From assembly GCA_018818125.1 (NCBI GenBank), contig JAHISQ010000118.1, positions 1 through 48,403 on the forward strand: 48,403 bases of DNA, in the 5' to 3' direction. A model generated the notes under the pieces. It did not search any database and was not told the origin of the DNA. It saw only the letters and a list, made by a program, of their open reading frames with translations. This stretch comes from Candidatus Rifleibacteriota bacterium. Its GTDB lineage: Bacteria; Muiribacteriota; Ozemobacteria; Ozemobacterales; Ozemobacteraceae. This document shows, in pieces, positions 1 through 8,943 of the stretch. Made by a program: the position numbers and the translations under genes. The number at the start of each line of letters is the position of its first letter. Positions within the stretch are counted from its first letter, which is position 1.

Positions 1-3000
1 AAATGGCAGCGGGTTATCGGGCTGAAAAACAATCTTGCGTCTGTCGGCACTGAGTGTGCGGGTGCCAGCTATGCTGACTGCGCCAGACGAGATTGCCAGC
101 GAAGTTGGATTGCCGCCGTCGAACAATTCGTCAGAAAAAGTGAGAGTCAGCGGAGTGTCGACGCGCACATTGCTGGCATTTGAAGCGATGACCTGGCCGC
201 TGATGTTGTTCACAAAAGTTTCGCCCGCAACCAGCGCTGGAAAAGTTACGGTAAGGGTTGCAGCATTGGCAGGAGCCAGATCAACACTGAAGGTCAGGCT
301 CCCGATAGATGTTGATGCCAGGGTGGTTGGGAACCCATATAGCGGCAGTGAGCCCAAGTTGAAGTTGCCCTTGTATATTCCGGTTGAGTTTGAGGCTGTT
401 TCGGTTAAAGAGAATTTTGCTGCCGCAGCGCCCCATGAAAAACTTAATGTGGCAGTTGCCAGGTCCTGGGTCTGGGTTGCTCCATCAGTGCCATTGACCT
501 TGACGTAGACTGTAGCTGAGGCCGGTATTTTCTCATAAAGCCCCCATTCGGTCGTCAGCGAATCATTCTTATAAAGGGTTATACTGCTGATCGCAGTCGG
601 TGGCGTGCTATACGGTTGCGTGGTGAACGAGCTGAAAGTGGCGATAAGAGAATTCCCGGAAGGGTCGGTGACGGTATCTATGATTTCGAATGTGTATGTG
701 GTTTGCGGGCGCAGGCCGCCGTCTGGTGCGTCGTCTGGGTCGATGCGAATCTGGCTGCCGCTGAGAATAATGCTGTAGCTCGCCGCGATGCCGCCACGAG
801 TCAGTTTAACCGTTGATTTGGTAACCGTGCTGGCCAGCAGCGGTTCGCTGAAGTCGATGATGACGTGGCGATCAATGGTCACGCCGAGTTCGCCAGTGCT
901 CGGGCTGTAAGTTGCTACTTCAGGCTTGGCTATGTCTGCAATCGTGAATTGGTATGAAAGCGCTTTAATTTGGCTGTTGTAGTAAGCGTCACTCAAACCG
1001 CTTACCGAAACTGTGTATGTTTTTTCGCTTTCAAGGTCTGCTGCAGGTGTCATCGAGATCAATTTGCTGCCAACAACGTATGTGGGGGTTGCTATAATCT
1101 GGATGCCGTTGAGCAGCAGTTTAATCGTGGTGCTGGAAATCGAGCTGCCCAGAAGCTCTTCGCTCGCATCGATTGTTATCGTTGGCTTTGCTTCGATTCC
1201 GATGGCACCTGAAGCTGGGTAGGCTGGTAAAAAGGTCGGGTAGGTTACTACAACGCTGGTTGATGTGGCTGAATCAGGATGAGCTTTAAATGTGTAGATG
1301 CTGTCGGTTGCCAGAGGCCCGGAAAGGGCGAATGAACCGTCAAAGAAAGTCGATGTCGCAGAAGCTTGGGTCAGGGTTGTTAGTGCGATTTGCGCACCAT
1401 TTAGCAAAATGCTTACCGTTGCGGTGTCGATTGTATTTAAAGCAGGATCTACCGCCTCAACGCGCAGATAAACAGTTGCCGTGTTGCTGGCTTCTTTGCC
1501 GATGGCTTCTCCGTCGCTGGCAATTATTTTTGCCACGGAGTAGCTGTTGTCTGAATAGACTGTTATATGTTTAACTTCGCTGGCCAAAACATTAGAAGAG
1601 GTGTTCTGGGTGGTGAAGGTAAGTGTTATCGGCTCCCATATCTGGTTGCCGCGCCAGTCAATGACGTCACTGGCGATGGTAATACTGTAACTATTGTTGA
1701 ATAGAAGGTCTGTCGCCGGACTGAAAGAAATTTCGGTTGTTGTGCTGGATACAATATTCAGGTCAATCTGACTGCTGTTCGAAGCAAGTAGGCGGATTTT
1801 GCTGGTGGGTGAGTTATCAAGGTAGCTGACATAGCTTGCTGGATACATATTCGTATCGAATTTAACAGTAAAAATATTGCTGGCATTCACAATGACGCCA
1901 GTCTGTCCGTTGAAGGCCGACATTGCTCCATTGGTGTTAATTATGCTGGTCAGACAACTGCTTGTCGCGACCTCGGCGAATTCATACTCGACCTTCACCT
2001 TACTGTTAAGCTGTGGTGGTCCTTGCAGATGCAGTGTCTTGGTGTCTTTGTTCCAGCGCCCCTCGGCCGGGAATTTAAGTTCGCGGCTGTAAAATTCGTA
2101 ATCACCGTAAGCGTAGCTGACCAGTCCGGCATAGTATCTATTGTTTTCTTTGAATGGAAATTGCACGGCGTACCCGGCGGGGCTTAGGATGTCGTGGGTG
2201 GCAATGGTGCTGCGCAATGGGTAGCATTTTAGGTTGTCGGTAGTAGGCAAGACGAAGCTGTTTTCAAAATTGTTGTATCCCTCGCAACTGACGCCGTAAA
2301 AAATTTCAAAACCTGAATCGATTGCAACTGATCCGGCGGGTGGATTGTAGCTTCCTGGCGCGGTAAAATCATAGACTCTGTAATAGCCGGTGTTGCCGCT
2401 TATCCAGGTCAGTATTACTTTTTCTGTGCGCGGATTCTGCGAAATTGCGACTTTGCGGGAACTGATGGTGCTGAGGCTTATGGGTTGTGTTGTTGAGGCC
2501 GGGTAACTGCCATCTTTAAAGGTTAGGATATTGATTTCGGTCGATGATTTGGCATAGGTCAGGGCAATGTATTCATCTACACCTGATTTGACGGTGCAGC
2601 CAGCCAAGCCGATGCTTGCGTCAAGGTCTGTGACGTTAACGGTTGTGGAGGCGGTAAAGTTCGTGCCGTCAACTGTGGTGGTTGTTTTTATAAGGCTGTT
2701 TTCGATCCAGAAGAAATAAATCCTGGACTTGCTTTGTATCATGGCAAAAGATTTTAAGTCCTGTGTGAGTGAAATGGTTTTGGTCGTGTCTGAAGCTAAA
2801 AATAAAGTTGAACTGTCGCTGAAAGTGTTGACTACAAGGTCGAAAGATGTGGTAGCCAAGATTCTGCCTGTGATGAAGCTTCCTGGGGTTAGTGAAGTGG
2901 TGGAATCTGCGCGTATTTGGCTAGTTTGTAATACAAGGTCGTAAGATTCTGTCGGAGTTATTAAAATTTTGTTGCTCCAGCTTGCAGTCGGATAACTATC

Positions 3001-3294
3001 CTGCCATGCATCATAAGCTTCCGTTCCGATAGAGGGTGTGTACATCTGCTCGCTTTCGGTGGCTGTGAAGTAGAATCTTGCGGGTACAATGTGGGCGCGC
3101 GACTCGGCATTAGTCTGTGCGGAAAAATCAAAGCTTGCTGTATATATCCCGGGTTCCTCAATAACATCAATAGTCTCAATAGTATCAGTTGCTATTTGTT
3201 TAGCTTCTAAGGAGACGGGGAAAAAAATCCCTAGTCCAAGAATTATGACTAGGGAAAATTTCCTCTTTTGCAGAATCTGTAAAATGATATGCAT
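1..3294 (-). CDS. Giant secreted Ig-like (SbsA/Big_5-type) surface protein, 3' end outside window
   Basis: Reading the minus strand from ATG at 3294 gives 1098 codons without a stop, ending exactly in frame at base 1, so only the N-terminal part is present. The first ~35 residues form a signal peptide: KRK, then a hydrophobic stretch, then a small-residue site near SLEA. Residues ~120-400 are beta-rich with short Tyr/Trp-containing repeats, possibly a propeller-like fold. Bacterial Ig-like domains of the SbsA/Big_5 type follow at roughly 435-560, 680-790 and 793-905, and a fourth begins near 1025 and is cut by the edge. Typical cues are 'SPSTGELGVTID', 'IIDFSEPLL' and 'TYTFEI' followed by 'FTTQ'. 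Composition is Ser/Thr/Asn-rich with almost no Cys, as in surface or S-layer-associated proteins. An AGGG lies 12 nt before the ATG. Its ligand or role cannot be told. The reading frame is certain; the family call is good. Confidence 0.85.
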   Translation of the reverse strand, partial: MHIILQILQKRKFSLVIILGLGIFFPVSLEAKQIATDTIETIDVIEEPGIYTASFDFSAQTNAESRAHIVPARFYFTATESEQMYTPSIGTEAYDAWQDSYPTASWSNKILITPTESYDLVLQTSQIRADSTTSLTPGSFITGRILATTSFDLVVNTFSDSSTLFLASDTTKTISLTQDLKSFAMIQSKSRIYFFWIENSLIKTTTTVDGTNFTASTTVNVTDLDASIGLAGCTVKSGVDEYIALTYAKSSTEINILTFKDGSYPASTTQPISLSTISSRKVAISQNPRTEKVILTWISGNTGYYRVYDFTAPGSYNPPAGSVAIDSGFEIFYGVSCEGYNNFENSFVLPTTDNLKCYPLRSTIATHDILSPAGYAVQFPFKENNRYYAGLVSYAYGDYEFYSRELKFPAEGRWNKDTKTLHLQGPPQLNSKVKVEYEFAEVATSSCLTSIINTNGAMSAFNGQTGVIVNASNIFTVKFDTNMYPASYVSYLDNSPTSKIRLLASNSSQIDLNIVSSTTTEISFSPATDLLFNNSYSITIASDVIDWRGNQIWEPITLTFTTQNTSSNVLASEVKHITVYSDNSYSVAKIIASDGEAIGKEASNTATVYLRVEAVDPALNTIDTATVSILLNGAQIALTTLTQASATSTFFDGSFALSGPLATDSIYTFKAHPDSATSTSVVVTYPTFLPAYPASGAIGIEAKPTITIDASEELLGSSISSTTIKLLLNGIQIIATPTYVVGSKLISMTPAADLESEKTYTVSVSGLSDAYYNSQIKALSYQFTIADIAKPEVATYSPSTGELGVTIDRHVIIDFSEPLLASTVTKSTVKLTRGGIAASYSIILSGSQIRIDPDDAPDGGLRPQTTYTFEIIDTVTDPSGNSLIATFSSFTTQPYSTPPTAISSITLYKNDSLTTEWGLYEKIPASATVYVKVNGTDGATQTQDLATATLSFSWGAAAAKFSLTETASNSTGIYKGNFNLGSLPLYGFPTTLASTSIGSLTFSVDLAPANAATLTVTFPALVAGETFVNNISGQVIASNASNVRVDTPLTLTFSDELFDGGNPTSLAISSGAVSIAGTRTLSADRRKIVFQPDNPLPF

Positions 3295-3415
3295 TGCTGC
3301 TAGCCCTGTTAAAAGGGAACTTGCAAGATTTTTAGTTTTTTTGTAAATCAGGTACAAAATTTGCATGCCTTATAGTAGCGCCATTTGATTTTTTCGATTC
3401 GAACAGGAGGAACCC

Positions 3416-4813
3416 ATGAACCGGTATAAAATTCTAACAATAATGATAGTGCTTGCCCTTCCATTCCTTACCGGTTGTTTCTCTGGTGGTAGTTCAAACC
3501 CGGTAGGTACCTCTGTAGTTAATTCAAATTCGGCGCCGACTTTGGATTCAGCTCCTTCAGATCTTCGTGCCTGCAAGTTCGCTAAATCTGCCGATCGCAA
3601 GTTCACCTTTGCAAAAAGCAACCACAAGATTGACTATGCTTTTCGCTCTAATTTCCAAAAGACTGCTGCCTGTTTGAAAATTATGTTGCAGGGTGTCGAA
3701 AGTGCTGACCATATCTTTATAACCTTTGAAAAGATGGCGGTCAAGTCTGAAAGTGGTGTTGTCACCAATATTTCTTTGCCGAGCAGTAAAATTGACCTGC
3801 TTGCCGCTGCCGAGCTCTCTCAAGTGCTCGCCGATTTAGCTCTGCCAGCTGGTATTTACAATCAGCTTGTCGTATCTGTTAAAAGTGCTGAGATAGTTGT
3901 TAATAACGTAACCTCCGCTCTTTATGTTCCATCCGGCCGGATCAGATTTAATGGCAAAATTGAGCTCAAAGATGGTTATACGACCAATCTGAAAATAAAA
4001 TTCATGAGTAGAATCCTTCGGAACATAGGCCACGGCCACGGCCACGGCAAGGGTAATGCAAAGCTAAAACTCATGCCAGTTATTAAAGTGTCATCAGAAC
4101 TCGTGGCCAATGTGGTAGAAGTCACAGATGGAGATATCAACGGAAGAGTTGAGAACTTTGTAAGTGCTCAGATTCTCTCAGGTGTTACTGTTTCTCTCGA
4201 CGGAACCGACTTCTCTGCTGTGACAGATGATGCTGGCGCCTTTAGCTTCAGTAAAGTTCCGGCCGGTATTTACACTCTTAAAGCAGTTCACCCCGATTAT
4301 CTCGACTATTCTCTCGCTGTATCGGTTGAAGCTGGCCAGGTGGCCGCAGTTGTCGTGCAGATTAACCCGGCAGTCATCAACAGCAGTATTGCTAACACAG
4401 GCTGGTTCTCAAAAATCTACCCCTTCTCAGATGCGAAAGGTGAATATGCAGAAGTAGCTCTTGAAACTCCAGTCAATATTGACTTCGTAAGTTTGGCCTT
4501 TGTTAAAGCTGAAATGAAATTTACAGCAGAATATTATGCAACAGGCTCTGGCAGATGTCTTAACTATCTATCGACCACTCAGCAGGTTAGTGCTCTTGCT
4601 GATCTGGGTGACTGGTGGGCCGGTAATACTGCAGTAACTGGTACTTATCTTGGCGAATTCTATGCTACAACCACTCCTGGCACAACTTACACTGTTGATG
4701 TTACCGAAATGATCCGCAGCAATCCAAGCAGTGCTTATTACATGGCCAGTAGAAACATTGGTCTGCTTAACATCCGTCTGACAAACATTCAGCTCTCGGT
4801 TTACTACCGCTGA
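3416..4813 (+). CDS. Lipoprotein with DUF4382-like and carboxypeptidase-regulatory-like domains
   Basis: 465 aa. The N-terminus has a lipoprotein signal with lipobox LTGC (Cys near residue 22), followed by a Ser/Asn-rich linker typical of exported lipoproteins. Residues ~60-235 resemble DUF4382, a beta-sandwich domain found in bacterial lipoproteins ('HIFITFEKMAV', 'LPAGIYNQLVVSV'). A His-Gly run, GHGHGHGKG, near residues 203-211 comes from a tandem ggccac repeat and could bind metal. Residues ~240-325 are a carboxypeptidase regulatory-like (transthyretin-type) domain: 'GVTVSLDGTDFSA', 'GAFSFSKVPAGIYTLKA'. The last ~130 residues are beta-rich and unassigned. The start is set by AGGAGG at 3405-3410. 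It is divergent from the giant Ig-like gene across 121 bp, so the two may be co-regulated surface components. No function is known. Confidence 0.8.
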   Translation: MNRYKILTIMIVLALPFLTGCFSGGSSNPVGTSVVNSNSAPTLDSAPSDLRACKFAKSADRKFTFAKSNHKIDYAFRSNFQKTAACLKIMLQGVESADHIFITFEKMAVKSESGVVTNISLPSSKIDLLAAAELSQVLADLALPAGIYNQLVVSVKSAEIVVNNVTSALYVPSGRIRFNGKIELKDGYTTNLKIKFMSRILRNIGHGHGHGKGNAKLKLMPVIKVSSELVANVVEVTDGDINGRVENFVSAQILSGVTVSLDGTDFSAVTDDAGAFSFSKVPAGIYTLKAVHPDYLDYSLAVSVEAGQVAAVVVQINPAVINSSIANTGWFSKIYPFSDAKGEYAEVALETPVNIDFVSLAFVKAEMKFTAEYYATGSGRCLNYLSTTQQVSALADLGDWWAGNTAVTGTYLGEFYATTTPGTTYTVDVTEMIRSNPSSAYYMASRNIGLLNIRLTNIQLSVYYR

Positions 4814-4848
4814 AAACGTGTTTTGATCATAACATCCCAATTGCTTTT

Positions 4849-4875
4849 CCCCGGTGAAAACCGGGGAGTTTTTTT
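4849..4875 (+). terminator. Rho-independent terminator after the lipoprotein gene
   Basis: A perfect 7-bp GC-rich stem, CCCCGGT (4849-4855) and ACCGGGG (4860-4866), closes a GAAA loop and is followed by AG and seven T residues (4869-4875). It lies 36 nt after the stop codon. The T-tract exists only on the plus side, so it should stop plus-strand transcription. The stop codon of the convergent mraY overlaps its T-tract. Confidence 0.9.
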
Positions 4876-5968
4876 ACCCGGCAGTTGCAACCAGACGTGA
4901 AGCGAATAGGGTCAGACCAACTAGGGCCATCATGATCCCAGCCATCCAGAATCTTATGACCACCTTTTCTTCGGCCCAGCCACAGAGTTCGAAGTGATGG
5001 TGGATCGGACTCATCTTGAAAATGCGTTTGCCTTTGGTCATTTTAAAATAACTGACCTGCAAAATGACCGACAACGCTTCGATTACAAATATGCCGCCGA
5101 CGATAGCCAGATAAAACTCGGTTTTGCTGCACAAGGCGATGGCGCCAAGGGCTCCGCCAAGAGCCAGAGAGCCGGTGTCACCCATGAATACCGAAGCTGG
5201 GTGAGCATTGTGCCATAAAAAGCCAAGACAGCCGCCGACTATTGCGGCGCTTATTATTGCCAGTTCGCCAACGCCAGCAATATAGGCAACGCCAAGATGC
5301 CTGGCAAAAATAAGGTGTCCGCAGACATACGAAAATACCAGAAAAGGCGTAGAGGCTACGATCATTGTGCCTGCAGCCAGGCCATCAAGGCCATCGGTAA
5401 GGTTGACTGCGTTGGTAGCACCAACGATAACAGCTACGGCAAATGGAATGTAAAGCCAGCCAAGATCTATGGCGCCCAATACCGGTATTTGAGTAGCGGT
5501 TGGGGAAAGTTCAATGCTGCCACTGCCGGGCACTGTCATTTCGAAACGCAGGCCAGGATAGTATTTAATAGCCAGGGCGGCGCCAATTCCGGCTAAAATC
5601 TGGCCGAAAAGCTTCTGGCGTGCGGTCAGGCCAAGCGATCTGGCTCTGACAACCTTGGTGATGTCATCGAAGAAGCCGATCAGACCCATGATAGCAGTTA
5701 CCAGCAGAGCAACCACCACGAATGGGTTTATTTTGCTCCAGAGTATGGTGGTGATCATGAGCGGAATCAGAATAATTATGCCGCCCATGGTCGGAATTCC
5801 GCTTTTTTTCAGATGCTCTTTGACGCCATCTTCACGGACAGTCTGACCAATCTGTCTGGATTTAAGGTTGAAGATGACTCTGGGAGCAATAATCATCGAC
5901 AACAGAAAAGAAGTGACAATTGAAAAAATGATTCGTATCGACAGTGGCTCGAATATAGAGCTGAACAA
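4874..5968 (-). CDS. mraY: Phospho-N-acetylmuramoyl-pentapeptide transferase (lipid I synthase)
   Basis: 364 aa, the usual MraY length. It transfers phospho-MurNAc-pentapeptide from UDP to undecaprenyl phosphate at the inner membrane, making lipid I. Family motifs are in order: 'SGIPTMGG' near the N-terminus, 'DDITKV' with the two adjacent Asp, 'NAVNLTDGLDGLAAG', 'VFMGDTGSLALGG', and the C-terminal 'SPIHHHFELCGW' histidine cluster. About ten hydrophobic segments are visible. The start is a TTG at 5968 with AGGAG eight bases upstream; no ATG lies ahead of the first transmembrane segment. It is the last gene of the division/wall run, 24 nt after murF. Confidence 0.97.
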   Translation of the reverse strand: MFSSIFEPLSIRIIFSIVTSFLLSMIIAPRVIFNLKSRQIGQTVREDGVKEHLKKSGIPTMGGIIILIPLMITTILWSKINPFVVVALLVTAIMGLIGFFDDITKVVRARSLGLTARQKLFGQILAGIGAALAIKYYPGLRFEMTVPGSGSIELSPTATQIPVLGAIDLGWLYIPFAVAVIVGATNAVNLTDGLDGLAAGTMIVASTPFLVFSYVCGHLIFARHLGVAYIAGVGELAIISAAIVGGCLGFLWHNAHPASVFMGDTGSLALGGALGAIALCSKTEFYLAIVGGIFVIEALSVILQVSYFKMTKGKRIFKMSPIHHHFELCGWAEEKVVIRFWMAGIMMALVGLTLFASRLVATAG

Positions 5969-5992
5969 GCAAAAACTCCTTATATCTCTGAC

Positions 5993-7384
5993 TCAGTGCA
6001 GGTCTTTTCCGAGGTCTGGCCAGAGCTTGCGCACGATAGTTTCGAAATGCATGCCTCGGCTGGCTTTGAAAAGAACGGTTGAGCCCTTTATTAGTCTTCC
6101 TTTTAATAATTCGGCTGCCTGCTCGTTGGAACTTAGCGCTATTACTGACAGGTTTGACAGTCCGTTTTCGCGAGCTGCCTCTGCAATATGTCGAGCATCA
6201 CTGCCAACGCAGATGAGCAGGTCTGGCTTGCTGGCGGCGGCCTGAACACCAAGTTGACGATGCATTTCTATCGCCATGTCGCCGAGTTCACGCATGTCAC
6301 CAAGCACTGCGATTCGCGGAGTGGGGCAGACGGTAAGAAACTTCAGTGCCTCGCTCATCGAGCCCGGGTTAGCATTGTAACAGTCGAGCAGGATGTTGAT
6401 GCCGTCGATTTCGACCCTTTCCATGCGGGCTCCGACTGGAACAAATGAAGCCAGGTGTCGGCAGCCTTCGCCAATGCTGTGTCCGAGTTGATGGAAAAGG
6501 GCGAGCGCAGCCGCTGCATTAAAGGCGTTATGGCGGCCGGCCAGATTGAGCTGACAGCTATACCTGTCATTCGTGTTGAGCGTAAAATTGACGGAATCTA
6601 CCGTCATCTGCAGATCACTTATGCGATAATCGTTGTTGTCGCCTTCGCCAAAAGTGAAGAGCCTTGCTTTAGTGCTGCTGCGAAAAAGATCAGTAAAATC
6701 GGTATCGCCAGGAACAACAGCAAGCTGCTGTTCACTAAGCTGTTCAAGTATCTCAGCTTTTGCACTGGCAATGTTTTTGAGACTGCCGAGAATGCCAATG
6801 TGTGCAGGGCCGATATTGCTTATCAGAGCGCTGGTGGGTTGAGCAATGCAGCAGAGCTCGCGAATCTCGCCCTGATGGTTCATGCCCATTTCAAGAATTG
6901 CGTAGTCGGCTGTTGTGTCCAGACTCAGAAGTGTCAGTGGCAGGCCAATATGATTGTTTAGGTTGCCGCTGGTTGCGCTGCATCTACCAACCATGCTGAG
7001 CATGTGCTGTAACATTGCCCGGGTTGTTGTTTTGCCATTACTGCCGGTAACGCCGATTACCTGAGAATTTAGTTGTTTTCGGCGATGTAGTGCTATTTTT
7101 TGCAGACCCAGCAGAGTATCAGTTACTTTGATTTTCGCCACTGAGCCTGCTGATCCGGTTACTGCAGATTCATCAGAAAGAAGCAGAGCAGCAGCTCCTG
7201 CTTCTGCCGCTTTATTGGCATAAACGTGTCCGTCCTGATTCTCGCCTTTGAGTGCGATAAAAAGGTCGCCAGGCTTTAGCGTGCGTGTGTCGATGGAGAA
7301 GCCGGTTATCGGCTTTGTTGTGGTCTGCAGAAGCTGACCATCGCAGGCTTCAGCAATTTGTGCTGCAGTCCAGTTACTTGTCAT
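5993..7384 (-). CDS. murF: UDP-MurNAc-tripeptide--D-Ala-D-Ala ligase
   Basis: 463 aa. It adds D-Ala-D-Ala to UDP-MurNAc-tripeptide in the cytoplasm, the last soluble step of precursor synthesis. The Mur-ligase P-loop GVTGSNGKTTT is at residues ~111-121. The Mur-specific 'EMGMNHQGEI' and 'DCYNANPGSM' segments and the C-terminal domain 'VLGDMRELG' are also present. The frame stays open upstream to 7483, but ATG at 7384 gives the normal MurF N-terminus ('WTAAQIAEACDG') and overlaps the murE stop by 11 nt, a usual arrangement for coupled genes. The longer form would overlap murE by 110 nt and add 33 residues foreign to the family. Confidence 0.96.
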   Translation of the reverse strand: MTSNWTAAQIAEACDGQLLQTTTKPITGFSIDTRTLKPGDLFIALKGENQDGHVYANKAAEAGAAALLLSDESAVTGSAGSVAKIKVTDTLLGLQKIALHRRKQLNSQVIGVTGSNGKTTTRAMLQHMLSMVGRCSATSGNLNNHIGLPLTLLSLDTTADYAILEMGMNHQGEIRELCCIAQPTSALISNIGPAHIGILGSLKNIASAKAEILEQLSEQQLAVVPGDTDFTDLFRSSTKARLFTFGEGDNNDYRISDLQMTVDSVNFTLNTNDRYSCQLNLAGRHNAFNAAAALALFHQLGHSIGEGCRHLASFVPVGARMERVEIDGINILLDCYNANPGSMSEALKFLTVCPTPRIAVLGDMRELGDMAIEMHRQLGVQAAASKPDLLICVGSDARHIAEAARENGLSNLSVIALSSNEQAAELLKGRLIKGSTVLFKASRGMHFETIVRKLWPDLGKDLH

Positions 7385-8864
7385 CTTCAGGTTTCCGAAA
7401 AAAGCTGCGTGCGACTTCGCGATCGTCGAAAGGGATCGTGCGATCTGCGAAATACTGCCCGGTTTCGTGCCCTTTTCCGGCAATTATTACGGTATCTCCG
7501 GTTTCAGCTGCTGACAGAGCTTTGAAAATCGCAGCTTTGCGGTCTATTTCCTGTAGAATTTTTTTGTTCTCGTCTGGTTGAGATTCATTAATTCCGTTCA
7601 TGATCTGTTCGATAATGGCCTCTGGTTGCTCTTTTCTTGGGTTGTCGCTGGTAACAACAATCATGTCAGAGTATTGTACTGCTACTTTGCCCATCATCGG
7701 CCGTTTTTCGTGTGAGCGGTTGCCGCCGCAGCCAAACACGGTAATCAGACGCTTTTTTGTTACTGATTTCATTGCCTTGAGCACATTTTCAAGTGCTGCC
7801 GGGCTGTGCGCATAATCGACGACCACGTTGATGCCCTGGGTGTTGGGAATTGTCTCCAGTCGCCCGGGAACACACTTTATAGCTCCCAGCCCGGAGGCAA
7901 TTGCCGCCAGATCTGCTCCGGCGGAGTGGCTCAACGCCCCTGCCATCAACGCGTTAAATGTATTAAACTCGCCGGGCAGGTTAATGTGGCAGTCTTGTTT
8001 TTCCTGGCCGCAGCAGAACGTGAAATCACTGCCTGTCGCGGACATTTTGAGTCCTTCGCTGTGATAGTCAGCGTTTTGATCATAAAGAGAGAGGGTTTTT
8101 ACTTTTAAGCCTGCGGTTTTGCATTCTGCCGCCATTTTTTTACCGTAGCCATCGTCTGTGCTGATTACACAGATTTTTCCGTGGTCGGCGATGTCGAGAA
8201 ACAATCGCTTTTTGGCGTTGTAATAGTCTTCCATATCAGGGTGAAATTCAGTATGCTCGACGGAAAGGTTGGTAAAGCCGGCGACAGCGAATTGCAGGTT
8301 TTCTACGCGCCAGGTTCTGAGAGAATGTGAGCTGACTTCGATAACTCCGTGTTTTATACCATTTTTAAGAGCCTGATCGATAAGATGGTGCAATATTTGC
8401 GATTCTGGTGTGGTATTGCTGGCTGGAATTTTTTCGAATTCCATATCGTACTCGACTGTGCCAATTCTGAATGAGTGCCCGAAGGCTTTTTTTAGAATTG
8501 CCTGAGTAAGGTAAGTAATTGTGGTTTTGCCTTTGGTGCCTGTTATCCCGATTAGTTTAATTTTCTGCGAAGGGTTGTCGTAGAACTTGGCAGAAAGCTC
8601 TGATAAAGCCTGTCTGGCGTCTCGAACCTTAACCACGGGTACTTCGATGTTTTTTCGTGAAGACTCGGTTATTACAGCAGCAGCACCGCGTTCTAGGGCG
8701 TCAAAAATAAAGGCGCTGCCATCTATATGCTGGCCTGGCAGTGCAACAAAAATGTCTCCCTTTTTTACACGCCTGGAATCAAAAGCGATGCCGGAAATTT
8801 CGATGTCGAGCACGCCTGTTGTCGAAGCTACGTTTGATGGCAGAATGCTGCGCAGTGTTTTCAT
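7374..8864 (-). CDS. murE: UDP-MurNAc-tripeptide synthetase, meso-diaminopimelate-adding type
   Basis: 496 aa. It adds the third amino acid to UDP-MurNAc-L-Ala-D-Glu. The P-loop GITGTKGKTT is at residues 106-115. The residue-3 specificity motif reads DNPR (407-410), the form established for meso-diaminopimelate, whereas lysine-adding enzymes have a different sequence there. This predicts Gram-negative-type DAP peptidoglycan. The 'DYAHSPAALE' and 'GCGGNR' segments and a late 'AGKGHE' motif are also present. The start is ATG at 8864 with GGGAG at a normal distance. An extended -10 element just upstream (8906-8914) suggests murE-murF-mraY can be transcribed apart from ftsI. Confidence 0.97.
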   Translation of the reverse strand: MKTLRSILPSNVASTTGVLDIEISGIAFDSRRVKKGDIFVALPGQHIDGSAFIFDALERGAAAVITESSRKNIEVPVVKVRDARQALSELSAKFYDNPSQKIKLIGITGTKGKTTITYLTQAILKKAFGHSFRIGTVEYDMEFEKIPASNTTPESQILHHLIDQALKNGIKHGVIEVSSHSLRTWRVENLQFAVAGFTNLSVEHTEFHPDMEDYYNAKKRLFLDIADHGKICVISTDDGYGKKMAAECKTAGLKVKTLSLYDQNADYHSEGLKMSATGSDFTFCCGQEKQDCHINLPGEFNTFNALMAGALSHSAGADLAAIASGLGAIKCVPGRLETIPNTQGINVVVDYAHSPAALENVLKAMKSVTKKRLITVFGCGGNRSHEKRPMMGKVAVQYSDMIVVTSDNPRKEQPEAIIEQIMNGINESQPDENKKILQEIDRKAAIFKALSAAETGDTVIIAGKGHETGQYFADRTIPFDDREVARSFFRKPEDDK

Positions 8865-8905
8865 TACAGACTCCCGTTATGCACTTTCAGTTATCAGAAT
8901 ACAGG

Positions 8906-8914
8906 ATTCTATCA
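8906..8914 (-). promoter_or_regulatory. Candidate extended -10 promoter for murE-murF-mraY
   Basis: In the 79-bp gap between ftsI and murE the minus strand reads TGA followed by TAGAAT, an extended -10 (TGn plus a hexamer one base from consensus). The -35 region at the right distance (TTTTAA) is poor, as is common for extended -10 promoters. It lies about 41 nt before the murE start. Confidence 0.45.
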
Positions 8915-8943
8915 GTTTTTTATGCTGGTTAAAATAGTTATTT

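Noticed and set aside
35..3179. Several short plus-strand open frames and one minus-strand frame across the first 3.2 kb
   Set aside because: All are shadows of the single minus-strand frame 1-3294, which is open end to end and has a signal peptide and Ig-like domains.
5993..7483. murF starting at 7483
   Set aside because: It adds 33 non-family residues and overlaps murE by 110 nt; ATG 7384 fits the family and spacing.
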